This document shows, piece after piece, positions 42,809-50,819 of a stretch of 64,000 bases of DNA. The position numbers and the translations under genes are program-made. Source of the DNA: an uncultured Clostridia bacterium (GTDB lineage: Bacteria; Bacillota; Clostridia; Christensenellales; UBA1242). The notes under the pieces were generated by a model. The model did no database searches, had not been told where the DNA came from, and was given only the letters and a program-made list of their open reading frames with translations. Where the stretch lies: contig CAMEJD010000003.1 in NCBI GenBank assembly GCA_945919375.1, positions 1 through 64,000 on the forward strand. Direction: 5' to 3'. Numbering within the stretch: the stretch's first letter is position 1; each line of letters starts with the position of its first letter.

Positions 42809-42837
42809 TTGACAATAAAATGTAATTGTGATATTAT
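42809..42837 (+). promoter_or_regulatory. promoter of infC-rpmI-rplT
   Basis: TTGACA (42809-42814), 17 bases, TATTAT (42832-42837), just upstream of the structured leader. Confidence 0.8.
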
Positions 42838-42843
42838 CACATC

Positions 42844-42959
42844 GTAAAAGCAGAAGATTTGACTTCTCACCAACCAAGTTAACTTCGGTTGTGTAAAACA
42901 TTTATATTTGATGTTTTATTTAAGTGAAAGCAAATTTTGGCTTTCACTTATTTTAATTT
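42844..42959 (+). ncRNA. L20-type autoregulatory leader of infC operon
   Basis: The leader contains GCAGAAG, then CTTCTCACC (42851-42871), the opening typical of Firmicute infC leaders, then hairpins at CAACC/GGTTG and AAAACAT/ATGTTTT. A 10-base stem AAGTGAAAGC/GCTTTCACTT (42922-42931 with 42940-42949) with a T-rich tail follows and can act as an attenuator. In Bacillus, ribosomal protein L20 binds such a leader to stop transcription when in excess. The match is by motif and position, not by covariance search. Confidence 0.7.
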
Positions 42960-42973
42960 AGGAGGATATAACA

Positions 42974-43483
42974 ATTTTTAAGGAACTTCTTATCAACGAA
43001 CAAATAAACGCAAATGAGGTAAGGCTCATTGGCGCAAATGGCGAACAATTAGGCATTGTTCCAACATCAAAAGCTCGTGAAATGGCAACAAAAGATGGTC
43101 TTGACCTTGTTTTAATGTCATCATCAGCAACTCCATATGTTTGCAAAATTATGAACTATGGAAAGTATAAGTTTGACACAATAAAAAAAGAAAAGGAACT
43201 CAAAAAAAATCAAAAGGTTATCAATGTAAAAGAAATTCAACTTTCAATGACAATTGATACTCATGACTTGGAAGTAAAAGCAAAGCATGGACTAAGATTT
43301 TTGTCGGCAGGTGACAAAGTAAAAGTTGTGCTTCGTATGAAAGGTCGTCAACAAGCATACACAAAAAATGCAATAGAAGTTGTAAAATCATTTTACAATA
43401 TGCTTTCAGAAGTTGGTACTTATGACAAAGAACCAGAAGTTGTTGGAAGAAATGTAATATTGATTATATCACCAAAAAAGTAA
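42974..43483 (+). CDS. infC: translation initiation factor IF-3 (ATT start)
   Basis: The 169-residue factor binds the 30S subunit and checks start-codon pairing. The standard IF-3 N terminus (LLINEQINANEVRLIG) lies upstream of the first ATG and can be reached only from ATT at 42974, which has AGGAGG eight bases before it. An AUU start is the known autoregulatory device of infC. Later motifs are ALVVY-type VLMSSSATPYVCKIMNYGKY and VVLRMKGRQQAYTKNA. Starting at the ATG at 43082 would delete the first 36 residues. It leads infC-rpmI-rplT. Confidence 0.95.
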   Translation: MFKELLINEQINANEVRLIGANGEQLGIVPTSKAREMATKDGLDLVLMSSSATPYVCKIMNYGKYKFDTIKKEKELKKNQKVINVKEIQLSMTIDTHDLEVKAKHGLRFLSAGDKVKVVLRMKGRQQAYTKNAIEVVKSFYNMLSEVGTYDKEPEVVGRNVILIISPKK

Positions 43484-43500
43484 TTATAAAGGAGAAGGTT

Positions 43501-43695
43501 ATGCCAAAATTAAAATCACATAGTGGTGCAAAAAAGAGATTCAAAGTTACAAAATCAGGAAATCTCAAATTCGCTAGAGCAAATAGAGGACACTTCCTTG
43601 CAAAGAAAGCTCAAGCAAGAAAAAGAAAATTAAGAAAGGGTGGTTATCTTTCAGGAAAGCAAGAAAAAAATGCAAGAAAGATGATTAACGCATAA
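43501..43695 (+). CDS. rpmI: 50S ribosomal protein L35
   Basis: A 64-residue, very basic protein with the L35 pattern [20 protein letters not shown] and an RRAN-like [24 protein letters not shown] precedes the ATG. It lies between infC and rplT as in most bacteria. Confidence 0.97.
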   Translation: MPKLKSHSGAKKRFKVTKSGNLKFARANRGHFLAKKAQARKRKLRKGGYLSGKQEKNARKMINA

Positions 43696-43706
43696 GGAGC
43701 AAAAGT

Positions 43707-44057
43707 ATGAGAATTAAAAGATCAGTTAATGCACTCAAAAAAAGAAGAGCAATATTAAAACAAGCAAAAGGTTACAGAGGAGCAAAATCAAAATTATACA
43801 GAATTGCTCGTCAAGCAGTTATGAAAAGTGGTCAATATGCTTATGTTGGCAGAAGACAAAAGAAAAGAAATTTTCGTTCACTTTGGATAACAAGAATAAA
43901 TGCTGCTTGCAGATTAAACGATATTTCATATAGCAAGTTTATGCATGGTTTAAAGGCAAACAAAGTTGACCTTAACAGAAAAGTTCTTGCTGATATTGCA
44001 GTGAATGACCCACAAGGTTTTGCATCATTGGTTGCAACAGCAAAAAAGAGCAAGTAA
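43707..44057 (+). CDS. rplT: 50S ribosomal protein L20
   Basis: The 116-residue protein nucleates 50S assembly and, in Firmicutes, represses its own operon through the leader. Motifs are [19 protein letters not shown] near the N terminus and [19 protein letters not shown] in the middle. TAAGGAGC precedes the ATG. A terminator follows. Confidence 0.98.
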   Translation: MRIKRSVNALKKRRAILKQAKGYRGAKSKLYRIARQAVMKSGQYAYVGRRQKKRNFRSLWITRINAACRLNDISYSKFMHGLKANKVDLNRKVLADIAVNDPQGFASLVATAKKSK

Positions 44058-44066
44058 TTGTACAAT

Positions 44067-44102
44067 AAAAAGTTATCAAAACTAAATTGATAACTTTTTT
44101 TC
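44067..44102 (+). terminator. intrinsic terminator after rplT
   Basis: AAAAAGTTATCAA (ending 44079) pairs with TTGATAACTTTTT (from 44088) around ACTAAA-type loop, followed by more T. Confidence 0.8.
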
Positions 44103-44149
44103 TATCACAAACACTTTGATTTTATCAAAAATTTATGTATAATGTTAGT

Positions 44150-44878
44150 ATGATAACTTCGGTTAAAAATGATTTTATAAAAGAATTAAAATTATTAAAA
44201 CAAGAAAAAAATATTTTGTGTTTAGACAACCCAAAACTTATTAGCGAAGCAATAAAAGAAGGTTGGCAAATTTTGCATATCATAAAAACCGAAAAATATG
44301 AAAATAGTTTCTCGGATAATGATATTTTGGTTAGTGAAAATGTGTTAAATATATTCACAAACACAAAAACAAGTCAAGGTGTTGTCGCATTTGTGCAACA
44401 AAAAAAATTTGAACTAACTGAACCAAAAGGAGATTTTTTGATACTTGATAATGTTCAAGACCCAGGAAATGTTGGAACACTTATAAGAAGTGCAGTTGGA
44501 GCAAACTTTTTAGATATTTATCTTATCAATTGTGCAAGTGTTTGTCTTGACAAAACTGTTCGAAGCACAATGGGGGCTTTGTTCAAGTGTCGAGTGTATG
44601 AAGTGAAAGATGATTTTTTGGATATACTGAAGGGTTGGAACAAAAGAATTTTTATAACAACTATGCAGGGGAAAAATATCTATGATGTTCCTTTCCCGAA
44701 AAATATCGGTTTAGTAATTGGAAATGAAGGTCATGGGGTAAGTGAAAAATTGCAAAAAATTGCAACGGATAACATTTCACTACCAATGCAAAATAACTTG
44801 GAAAGTTTAAATGCTGGAACAAGTGGAAGTATTATGATGTATCAAATAACATATGGAGGGAAAAATGTCAGGTCATAG
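44150..44878 (+). CDS. TrmH/SpoU-family RNA methyltransferase
   Basis: The 242-residue SPOUT enzyme methylates a ribose in rRNA or tRNA using SAM. The three family motifs are visible: [17 protein letters not shown] near 100, [11 protein letters not shown] near 188 and [20 protein letters not shown] near 212, which form the knotted SAM site. A short N-terminal substrate domain precedes. The exact target is unclear. TTGATT-16-TATAAT (44116-44143) would start transcription at about the ATG at 44150, and there is no Shine-Dalgarno, so the message may be leaderless. An ATG at 44135 lies inside the promoter. Confidence 0.88.
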   Translation: MITSVKNDFIKELKLLKQEKNILCLDNPKLISEAIKEGWQILHIIKTEKYENSFSDNDILVSENVLNIFTNTKTSQGVVAFVQQKKFELTEPKGDFLILDNVQDPGNVGTLIRSAVGANFLDIYLINCASVCLDKTVRSTMGALFKCRVYEVKDDFLDILKGWNKRIFITTMQGKNIYDVPFPKNIGLVIGNEGHGVSEKLQKIATDNISLPMQNNLESLNAGTSGSIMMYQITYGGKNVRS

Positions 44879-45596
44879 TAAATGGAATAATATAAAAAGA
44901 ACAAAAGAAAAAACAGATGCCCAAAGGGGTAAAATATTTACAAAAATAGGTCGTGAAATTGCAGTTATTGTAAAACAAGGTGGAAGTGACCCTAACACAA
45001 ATTCAAAATTAAAAGATGCTATTGCAAAAGCAAAAGCAAATAATATGCCAAATGACTCTATTGAAAGGTCAATTAAAAAGGCAGCAGGTGAGCTTGGTGG
45101 CGTAAATTACGAAGCAATAACATACGAAGGCTATGGTGTAGGTGGCAGTGCAGTTATTGTTGAGTGCTTAACAGACAACAAAAACAGAACAGCAGGAGAT
45201 GTTCGTCATGCATTTGATAAACATGGTGGAAGTCTTGGTTCAACAGGTTGTGTAAGTTACTTATTCAATAGAAAAGGTCAACTAATTATAGAAAAAGATG
45301 CGAATACCGATGTTGATATGGTTATGCTTGATAGTCTTGATTGTGGTGCAGATGATGTTGTTGAATGTGATGATGTTATCGAAGTATACACAACACCAAG
45401 TAGTTTTGACAGTGTAAAAGAAGCTTTGGAACAAAAGGGATATTCATTCCTTTCAAGCGAAGTTGCAATGCTTCCAGATAACTATATTGACCTTGATGAT
45501 GCAAAACTTGAGCAATTCCAAAAGATGCTTGATGCATTAAATGACTTGGATGATGTTCAAGAAGTTTATCACAATGTAAATAATGTGGAAGAATAG
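44865..45596 (+). CDS. yebC: YebC/PmpR-family protein
   Basis: The 243-residue protein belongs to the YebC/TACO1 family, described as a transcription regulator and, more recently, as a factor helping ribosomes through proline-rich stretches. It opens [20 protein letters not shown] with [12 protein letters not shown] and contains [20 protein letters not shown] and [30 protein letters not shown] precedes the ATG at 44865, which lies inside the end of the methyltransferase gene. ruvC follows after two bases. Confidence 0.96.
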   Translation: MSGHSKWNNIKRTKEKTDAQRGKIFTKIGREIAVIVKQGGSDPNTNSKLKDAIAKAKANNMPNDSIERSIKKAAGELGGVNYEAITYEGYGVGGSAVIVECLTDNKNRTAGDVRHAFDKHGGSLGSTGCVSYLFNRKGQLIIEKDANTDVDMVMLDSLDCGADDVVECDDVIEVYTTPSSFDSVKEALEQKGYSFLSSEVAMLPDNYIDLDDAKLEQFQKMLDALNDLDDVQEVYHNVNNVEE

Positions 45597-45598
45597 CA

Positions 45599-46087
45599 AT
45601 GAGGATTTTGGGAATTGACCCTGGCTATGGAATTGTTGGTTGGGGACTTATTGATGCTGATAATGGGATACAGGTAATTGATTATGGGGTTGTTTCAACT
45701 CCAAAAGAACTTACACTTCCTGAAAGATTGGAAGTTATTTACAGTTCAATTCAAAGTTTAATAAATTCTTACAAACCAGATGTTATGGCAGTTGAGGAAT
45801 TGTTCTATTTTAAAAATCAAACAACAGTGATACCGGTTGCTGAAGCAAGAGGGGTTATTCTTCTTTCTGCAAGAATGTGCAAACTCCCAATTTTTGAATA
45901 CACGCCACTTCAAATCAAACAGGCGTTAACAGGTTTTGGAAGGGCAGAAAAGGCACAAGTACAATATATGGTAAAAACATTGTTGGGTTTAGAAAAAGTT
46001 CCAAAACCGGACGATGCTGCCGATGCATTGGCTGTTGCAATTTGTCATAGCCAAATAAACCCAAGACTAAACGATAATTTTGTGTAA
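45599..46087 (+). CDS. ruvC: Holliday junction resolvase RuvC
   Basis: The 162-residue RNase H-fold nuclease cuts Holliday junctions. Acidic catalytic residues are in GIDPGYGIVGWG (residue 6-7), AVEELFYF (near 67) and DDAADALAVAICH (near 140). It follows yebC and precedes ruvA, the classical order. Confidence 0.96.
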   Translation: MRILGIDPGYGIVGWGLIDADNGIQVIDYGVVSTPKELTLPERLEVIYSSIQSLINSYKPDVMAVEELFYFKNQTTVIPVAEARGVILLSARMCKLPIFEYTPLQIKQALTGFGRAEKAQVQYMVKTLLGLEKVPKPDDAADALAVAICHSQINPRLNDNFV

Positions 46088-46095
46088 GGTGAAAA

Positions 46096-46677
46096 ATGAT
46101 TAGTTATATAATTGGTAAAGTTACCGAAAAAGAAGAAAATATGATTGTTGTTGAATCAAATGGCATTGGCTATGAAATTCAAGTGTCTTCTTACACAGCA
46201 AATTCTATTGAATTTGACAACGAATATGCAAAAATTTTAACATATATGCAAGTAAAAGAAGATGGAATATGTCTTTATGGTTTTATAAGCAAAGAAGAAA
46301 AAAATATGTTTTTAAAACTTATATCAGTTAGTGGAATTGGTCCAAAAATGGCAATAGGTATACTTTCTGGTGTAACAATTCCAGAACTTATTAATGCAAT
46401 ATTAAGTCAGGATGTAAAAATGCTTTGCACAATTAAAGGTCTTGGCAAAAAAACGGCAGAAAGATTGCTTGTTGAATTAAAAGACCAAACAATGCCAAAT
46501 GTTAATGTTGTAAGCAATGATAATTTGAATTATAATGCAATAGACCAAGTTACAGATGCTTTGGTAAGTCTTGGAGTTGGCAAAAATGAAGCATATAGAC
46601 TTGCAAAAGATAATGCAGAAAATGGTTTAAGCGTGGAAGAAATAATAACAAAATGTTTAAGAGGAATGGGCAACTAA
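46096..46677 (+). CDS. ruvA: Holliday junction DNA helicase subunit RuvA
   Basis: The 193-residue tetramerising protein binds four-way junctions. It has an N-terminal OB fold ([20 protein letters not shown]), tandem helix-hairpin-helix motifs ([15 protein letters not shown] and [18 protein letters not shown]) and a C-terminal RuvB-binding domain ([13 protein letters not shown]). AAGGTGAAAA precedes the ATG. It overlaps ruvB by one base. Confidence 0.97.
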   Translation: MISYIIGKVTEKEENMIVVESNGIGYEIQVSSYTANSIEFDNEYAKILTYMQVKEDGICLYGFISKEEKNMFLKLISVSGIGPKMAIGILSGVTIPELINAILSQDVKMLCTIKGLGKKTAERLLVELKDQTMPNVNVVSNDNLNYNAIDQVTDALVSLGVGKNEAYRLAKDNAENGLSVEEIITKCLRGMGN

Positions 46678-47726
46678 TGGCAGAAGAAAACAGATTTATA
46701 ACAAGCACAAAAAACTCAAGCGATTTGGAAATAGAAAATTCACTTCGCCCAAGAGCAATGGCTGATTATGTTGGTCAGGAAAAAATAAAAAAGACCTTAG
46801 ATGTTTATATTCAAGCAGCAAAAAAGAGAAATGACACTTTGGACCATATACTTTTGTATGGACCACCAGGACTTGGGAAAACTACTCTTTCGCATATTAT
46901 TGCAAATGAAATGGGCGCTCAATTAAAAATAACATCTGGACCAGCAATAGAACATGCAGCAGACCTTGCTGCTATTGTTACAAACCTTAATAAAGGTGAT
47001 GTGCTTTTTATTGATGAAATTCACAGATTGAATAAGTCTGTTGAAGAAATTTTGTACCCTGCAATGGAAGATTTTGCACTTGATTTTATTGTTGGAAAAG
47101 GCCCAAGTGCAAAGAATATGCGTTTAAAAATTCAACCTTTTACTCTTATTGGTGCAACAACAAGGGCGGGAATGGTAACGGGCCCGCTTCGTGATAGATT
47201 TGGTGTTATTTGCCGTTTGGAGATGTATACTCCAGAAGAACTGCAAATAATCATAAAACGTTCAAGCAAAATCCTTGGTATTGATATTGATGATGATGCA
47301 AGTTTGTGCTTGGCAAAAAGAAGTCGTGGAACTCCAAGACTTGCAAATAGAATTTTAAAAAGAGTTCGTGATTTTGCAGAAGTTTTAGGGGAAGGTAAAA
47401 TAACTCTACAAATTGCCGAACAATCACTTAAACTTATGGAGATTGACGAGTTTGGTCTTGATTTTGTTGATAGACGAATTTTGGAAAGCATAATCAAAAA
47501 ATTCGGTGGTGGTCCAGTTGGACTTGATACACTTTCAGCATCAACTGGCGAAGATAATGCGACCATTGAAGATGTTTATGAACCTTATTTATTGCAATTA
47601 GGCTTTATCGCAAGAACAAATCGTGGTAGAGTTGCACTCCCAAAGGCTTATGAGCATTTAGGTATTCCACTTGATGAAAAGAAAAGAGAAGAATTAAGTA
47701 TATATGATACAACAAAAAAAGAGTAG
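46677..47726 (+). CDS. ruvB: Holliday junction DNA helicase ATPase RuvB
   Basis: The 349-residue AAA+ motor drives branch migration. Walker A is [12 protein letters not shown], Walker B is [10 protein letters not shown], and sensor/arginine-finger segments are [11 protein letters not shown] and [10 protein letters not shown]-terminal winged helix ends the protein ([20 protein letters not shown] and [15 protein letters not shown]). The start at 46677 overlaps the ruvA stop; a start at 46653 would only extend into ruvA. Confidence 0.98.
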   Translation: MAEENRFITSTKNSSDLEIENSLRPRAMADYVGQEKIKKTLDVYIQAAKKRNDTLDHILLYGPPGLGKTTLSHIIANEMGAQLKITSGPAIEHAADLAAIVTNLNKGDVLFIDEIHRLNKSVEEILYPAMEDFALDFIVGKGPSAKNMRLKIQPFTLIGATTRAGMVTGPLRDRFGVICRLEMYTPEELQIIIKRSSKILGIDIDDDASLCLAKRSRGTPRLANRILKRVRDFAEVLGEGKITLQIAEQSLKLMEIDEFGLDFVDRRILESIIKKFGGGPVGLDTLSASTGEDNATIEDVYEPYLLQLGFIARTNRGRVALPKAYEHLGIPLDEKKREELSIYDTTKKE

Positions 47727-47742
47727 TAAATACTCTTTTTTT
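47714..47742. terminator. bidirectional intrinsic terminator
   Basis: AAAAAAAGAGTA (47714-47725), a 5-base loop and TACTCTTTTTTT: the 5' arm includes the last codons of ruvB. It also ends the convergent gene. Confidence 0.8.
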
Positions 47743-48172
47743 ATGCTTTGAGATATTCTCTAATGTCATTATAGCATTTTTCTTCAAAATTGAGTAAATC
47801 TTTACCAAGAGATAAGATATCATCATCAATATCTTTTGTGTTTTTTGCATGCTTATATAGTTTTATTGTACCTCTAACAGTACCAAGTAAAAACAATTCA
47901 GCAATATGGGAAGATGATTTGTTAAAAATTGTGTTAAGACTTATTGAAGAAGTGAGAATAACTTTCATAACAAAATTATTATCTTTAAGTTGAACTTCCT
48001 TATTTGATGCAAGGTCTTGACATTTGTTTTTAAAATCAAGATATCCTTGTTCTTGCTGTTTCATAAGTTGTTTTAACTTGCTACTCCTAAATTTTGGAAA
48101 CATATCTTCAATAGATTGTATTGCTGTTTGAATATTCTTGTATATCAAAATTAAATATTGTTCATTGGTCAT
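47741..48172 (-). CDS. hypothetical 143-residue helical protein
   Basis: I do not recognise this family. It is predicted to be nearly all helical, soluble and charged (TNEQYLILIYKNIQTAIQSI at the N terminus, LGKDLLNFEEKCYNDIREY at the end), with one less polar segment near the middle (SSSHIAELFLLGTVRG). AAAAAGGAGTATTTT precedes the ATG at 48172; a longer reading from 48211 has no ribosome site. It is transcribed alone, opposite to ruvB. Confidence 0.7.
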   Translation of the reverse strand: MTNEQYLILIYKNIQTAIQSIEDMFPKFRSSKLKQLMKQQEQGYLDFKNKCQDLASNKEVQLKDNNFVMKVILTSSISLNTIFNKSSSHIAELFLLGTVRGTIKLYKHAKNTKDIDDDILSLGKDLLNFEEKCYNDIREYLKA

Positions 48173-48276
48173 AAAATACTCCTTTTTTGTTAGTATGACA
48201 ATTTGTATCAAAAATATGCGTATAAAAATATATAAGTGTAAAGTATATTTTTTTAATTTTAAAACACTTTAAATAT

Positions 48277-49704
48277 ATGAAATTAAGCACAAAAATTTAT
48301 ATTGTATTATTTTTAATAACTCTTGTTGGTGGACTTGTTACATCATCGCATTTGTTATCGGCAATTTCGGTTGTTGATGGCGAAATTATTTTTTCAATGA
48401 GCACGCTTTCTTGGGTTTGTCTTTGTTTTAATATTGTAAATTTTACATTAGGGAACATTTTGTATTTTAGATTTTTAAAAACAAGAAAATATAATTCGAT
48501 GTTGTTTTTTGCCACAGCACCACTAATGATAACATTTGGAGGTATAGTATTTGCATTGTCAAGTTTGAATAACTTGTCAGGGAAGGTTGTCAAAATTGTA
48601 AAAACGGTATTGAATGTAAAGACAACAAATTACAATAACTACATTTGGATAGGGGTTGCATTGATTGTTCTTTTGATATTACTTTTTGTTACATTTTCAT
48701 TACTTGCAAAGCCAGTAAAAAGAGTTGAACAGGCAACAAAAAGATTATCTTTTGGAGAAGTAAAAGATAATATCAATATTGGCGGGAATAAGCAGTTTTT
48801 GGAAATAGAAAATTCATTAAACAAAATAAATGACACATTCAAGAAGAAAGATGAAATGATAAAACAAACCAATCTTGAATATCAAAAGATTGTACCAAAA
48901 CAAATACTAAAATTTTTGGGCAAAAAAAGTGCCTTGGAACTCGAATTGGGGAGTCAAGTAAAAAAAGTTGCAACAACAATGTTCTGTAGCATAAAAAACA
49001 AAGGTGAGATATCTCAAAGTGTTTCGCTTGAAGAAAACTTTAACTATATAAATTCATATCATAGCATTGTGTCGCCAATAATAAGAAAGTTTGGTGGATT
49101 TATTGACAAATATATAAATGATGGCATTTTTGCAGTTTTTGCAACACCAGAGAGTGCTTATTCTTGCTGTTTACAAATAACAAAAACAATAAACCAAAAA
49201 AATTTGGAGCAGAACAATAGTATGGCAATAGAACTTTCACTTGCTATTCATACAAGTGAAATAATTTTTGGTGTTGTTGGTGATGAAACTCAAAAATCTC
49301 CAACAGTAATTTCGAATAGCATTGATATATTAAACAAAATAAATGATATAAATAATGTTTTTGGTTCAACACTTGTTGTAACAAAAGATTTTTTAAGCAA
49401 TATGCAATCGTCTTATAAATTTGCTTATAGGTATATCGGTAATGTTACTATTGATGATAGTAAGGATATATTATCAATTTTTGAATGTCTGGACATTTAT
49501 CCAAGACAAAAGCGTGATAAACTGACAAAATTCCATATTGAATTTGAAAATGGAGTTAGGTATTTTGTTAATGGCAAGTATGAACTCTCAAGAGATGCGT
49601 TTGAAAAAGTATATAAAAAAGAAAAGGATGACAAGGTGTGCTATATCTTTTATAATAAATGCTGTGAAAATCTTGATGGCAAATGTATAAATTTGCACGA
49701 GTAA
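48277..49704 (+). CDS. membrane protein with HAMP and degenerate class III nucleotide cyclase domain
   Basis: The 475-residue protein has four predicted helices in the first 150 residues. A HAMP-like linker (LAKPVKRVEQATKRLSFGE) follows, then a class III adenylate/guanylate cyclase domain (about 230-400). That domain keeps the fold-defining phrases FGGFIDKYINDGIFAVFATP and VVGDETQKSPTVISNS. The first metal-binding Asp of the family (FxDI) is replaced in TMFCSIKNKG near 235, and the Arg/Asn pair near SNSIDILNKIN is not standard. I infer weak or no cyclase activity. A TPR-like C terminus (YFVNGKYELSRDAFEKVY) ends the chain. No ribosome site is clear before the ATG. Confidence 0.7.
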   Translation: MKLSTKIYIVLFLITLVGGLVTSSHLLSAISVVDGEIIFSMSTLSWVCLCFNIVNFTLGNILYFRFLKTRKYNSMLFFATAPLMITFGGIVFALSSLNNLSGKVVKIVKTVLNVKTTNYNNYIWIGVALIVLLILLFVTFSLLAKPVKRVEQATKRLSFGEVKDNINIGGNKQFLEIENSLNKINDTFKKKDEMIKQTNLEYQKIVPKQILKFLGKKSALELELGSQVKKVATTMFCSIKNKGEISQSVSLEENFNYINSYHSIVSPIIRKFGGFIDKYINDGIFAVFATPESAYSCCLQITKTINQKNLEQNNSMAIELSLAIHTSEIIFGVVGDETQKSPTVISNSIDILNKINDINNVFGSTLVVTKDFLSNMQSSYKFAYRYIGNVTIDDSKDILSIFECLDIYPRQKRDKLTKFHIEFENGVRYFVNGKYELSRDAFEKVYKKEKDDKVCYIFYNKCCENLDGKCINLHE

Positions 49705-49746
49705 TCTTTTGCACAAATTTAGCATAAAATAATGCTAGGAAGTGTT

Positions 49747-50043
49747 ATGTTAACAAGTTCATTTTTGGAACTTAGATGCAAAGAAGTTGTAAATGTTGTC
49801 GATGGCAGAAAGTTAGGGCATATTGTCGACATTATTTTTGATTTACCAACAGGGCAAATAACCGGTCTTGTTGTGCCGGGAGATAAGAATTTTTGGAATG
49901 TTTTTAAGGGTGGAAGTGAAATATTTATTCCATACAACCAAATATGCAAAATAGGTGATGATACAATTTTGGTTGAACTTTATTCAAACACTGGAAGGAC
50001 AAATAATACAATCACTTTTTCAAATGATACAAAAAAGAATTAA
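49747..50043 (+). CDS. YlmC/YmxH-family PRC-barrel sporulation protein
   Basis: The 98-residue PRC-barrel protein shows the YlmC/YmxH pattern: SFLELRCKEVVNVVDGRKLG, then HIVDIIFDLPTGQITGLVVPG and IFIPYNQICKIGDDTILVEL. In Bacillus and clostridia the gene usually sits close to sigG; here it is 17 kb away, directly before nrdR. The start at 49747 has AGGAAG upstream and begins at the family start; the ATG at 49732 precedes that site. Its function is unknown. Confidence 0.87.
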   Translation: MLTSSFLELRCKEVVNVVDGRKLGHIVDIIFDLPTGQITGLVVPGDKNFWNVFKGGSEIFIPYNQICKIGDDTILVELYSNTGRTNNTITFSNDTKKN

Positions 50044-50050
50044 ATACTTG

Positions 50051-50079
50051 TGGACAATTGTATTATTATATTGTATAAT
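50051..50079 (+). promoter_or_regulatory. promoter of nrdR
   Basis: TGGACA (50051-50056), 17 bases, TATAAT (50074-50079), 27 bases before the nrdR ATG. Confidence 0.65.
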
Positions 50080-50105
50080 ACATTATATTGCGATGGAGAA
50101 AACAA

Positions 50106-50549
50106 ATGAAGTGTATATATTGTGGTAATGATGAAAGTAAAGTAATTGACTCAAGATTGTCAAATGAAACAAATTCAATAAGAAGAAGGAGAGAATGTCT
50201 TGCTTGCAAAAAGCGTTGGACTACATATGAAACTGTTGAAACATCATCAGTCTTGGTTATAAAGAAAAATGGTGCAATTCAGCCATTTGACAAAAATAAA
50301 CTTATAAACGGAATCCTTAAGGCTTGTGTAAAACGCCCCGTTGGGCTTGTTGAAATTGAAACAATTGCAAACGATATTGAAAAAGACCTAAAAGACAATA
50401 TGGTTTCAGAAATTGAATCTGTAAAACTTGGGGATATGGTTTTAAGTATGTTAAAACCAATAGATAAAATTAGTTATGTTCGTTTTGCTTCAGTTTTTAA
50501 ACAATTTGAAGATACAAGCAAATTTATTGAGTTTTTACTTAAAGATTAA
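50106..50549 (+). CDS. nrdR: transcriptional repressor NrdR
   Basis: The 147-residue protein senses dATP/ATP and represses ribonucleotide reductase genes. It has a zinc ribbon (MKCIYCG and CLACKKRW, residues 1-36) and an ATP-cone domain (VLVIKKNGAIQPFDKNKL, VKLGDMVLSML, YVRFASVFKQFED). GATGGAGAAAAC precedes the ATG at 50106; a start at 50088 is rejected. nrd genes are not in the window. Confidence 0.96.
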   Translation: MKCIYCGNDESKVIDSRLSNETNSIRRRRECLACKKRWTTYETVETSSVLVIKKNGAIQPFDKNKLINGILKACVKRPVGLVEIETIANDIEKDLKDNMVSEIESVKLGDMVLSMLKPIDKISYVRFASVFKQFEDTSKFIEFLLKD

Positions 50550-50565
50550 CATATAAAAATATCAG

Positions 50566-50596
50566 TCTTCATACATTATTGTATGGAGATTTTTTT
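50566..50596 (+). terminator. terminator-like hairpin overlapping the feoA start
   Basis: TCTTCATACA (50566-50575) pairs with TGTATGGAGA (50580-50589) with one wobble, a TTAT loop and a T run to 50596. The feoA ATG at 50583 lies in the 3' arm, so it may both end nrdR and limit feoA expression. Confidence 0.6.
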
Positions 50597-50819
50597 AACA
50601 CTTGATAATGCAAAGTTAAAGAAAGAATACAAAATTGTAAGCCTTTGCAAAAATATTGATATAGGTACAAAAACAAGATTATATGAACTTGGTTTTTTGC
50701 CAAATCACAAAGTAAAAGTTGTATCAAAATCAATAAGTCAGGGAGTGCTACTTGTTGAAATAAATTCAGTTGCTTTGTCAATACGAAAAAAAGAAGCAAG
50801 TTGTGTGGTGATAAAATGA
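50583..50819 (+). CDS. feoA: ferrous iron transport protein FeoA
   Basis: The 78-residue SH3-like protein accompanies FeoB. The core IVSLCKNIDIGTKTRLYELG followed by FLPNHKVKVVSKS and LVEINSVALSIRKKEA is typical of FeoA. The start codon is inside a terminator-like hairpin and has no Shine-Dalgarno, but no better start exists. It overlaps feoB by four bases. Confidence 0.87.
   Translation: MEIFLTLDNAKLKKEYKIVSLCKNIDIGTKTRLYELGFLPNHKVKVVSKSISQGVLLVEINSVALSIRKKEASCVVIK

Noticed and set aside
43082..43483. infC starting at ATG 43082
   Set aside because: It would remove the conserved IF-3 N terminus; the ATT at 42974 has AGGAGG at the right distance.
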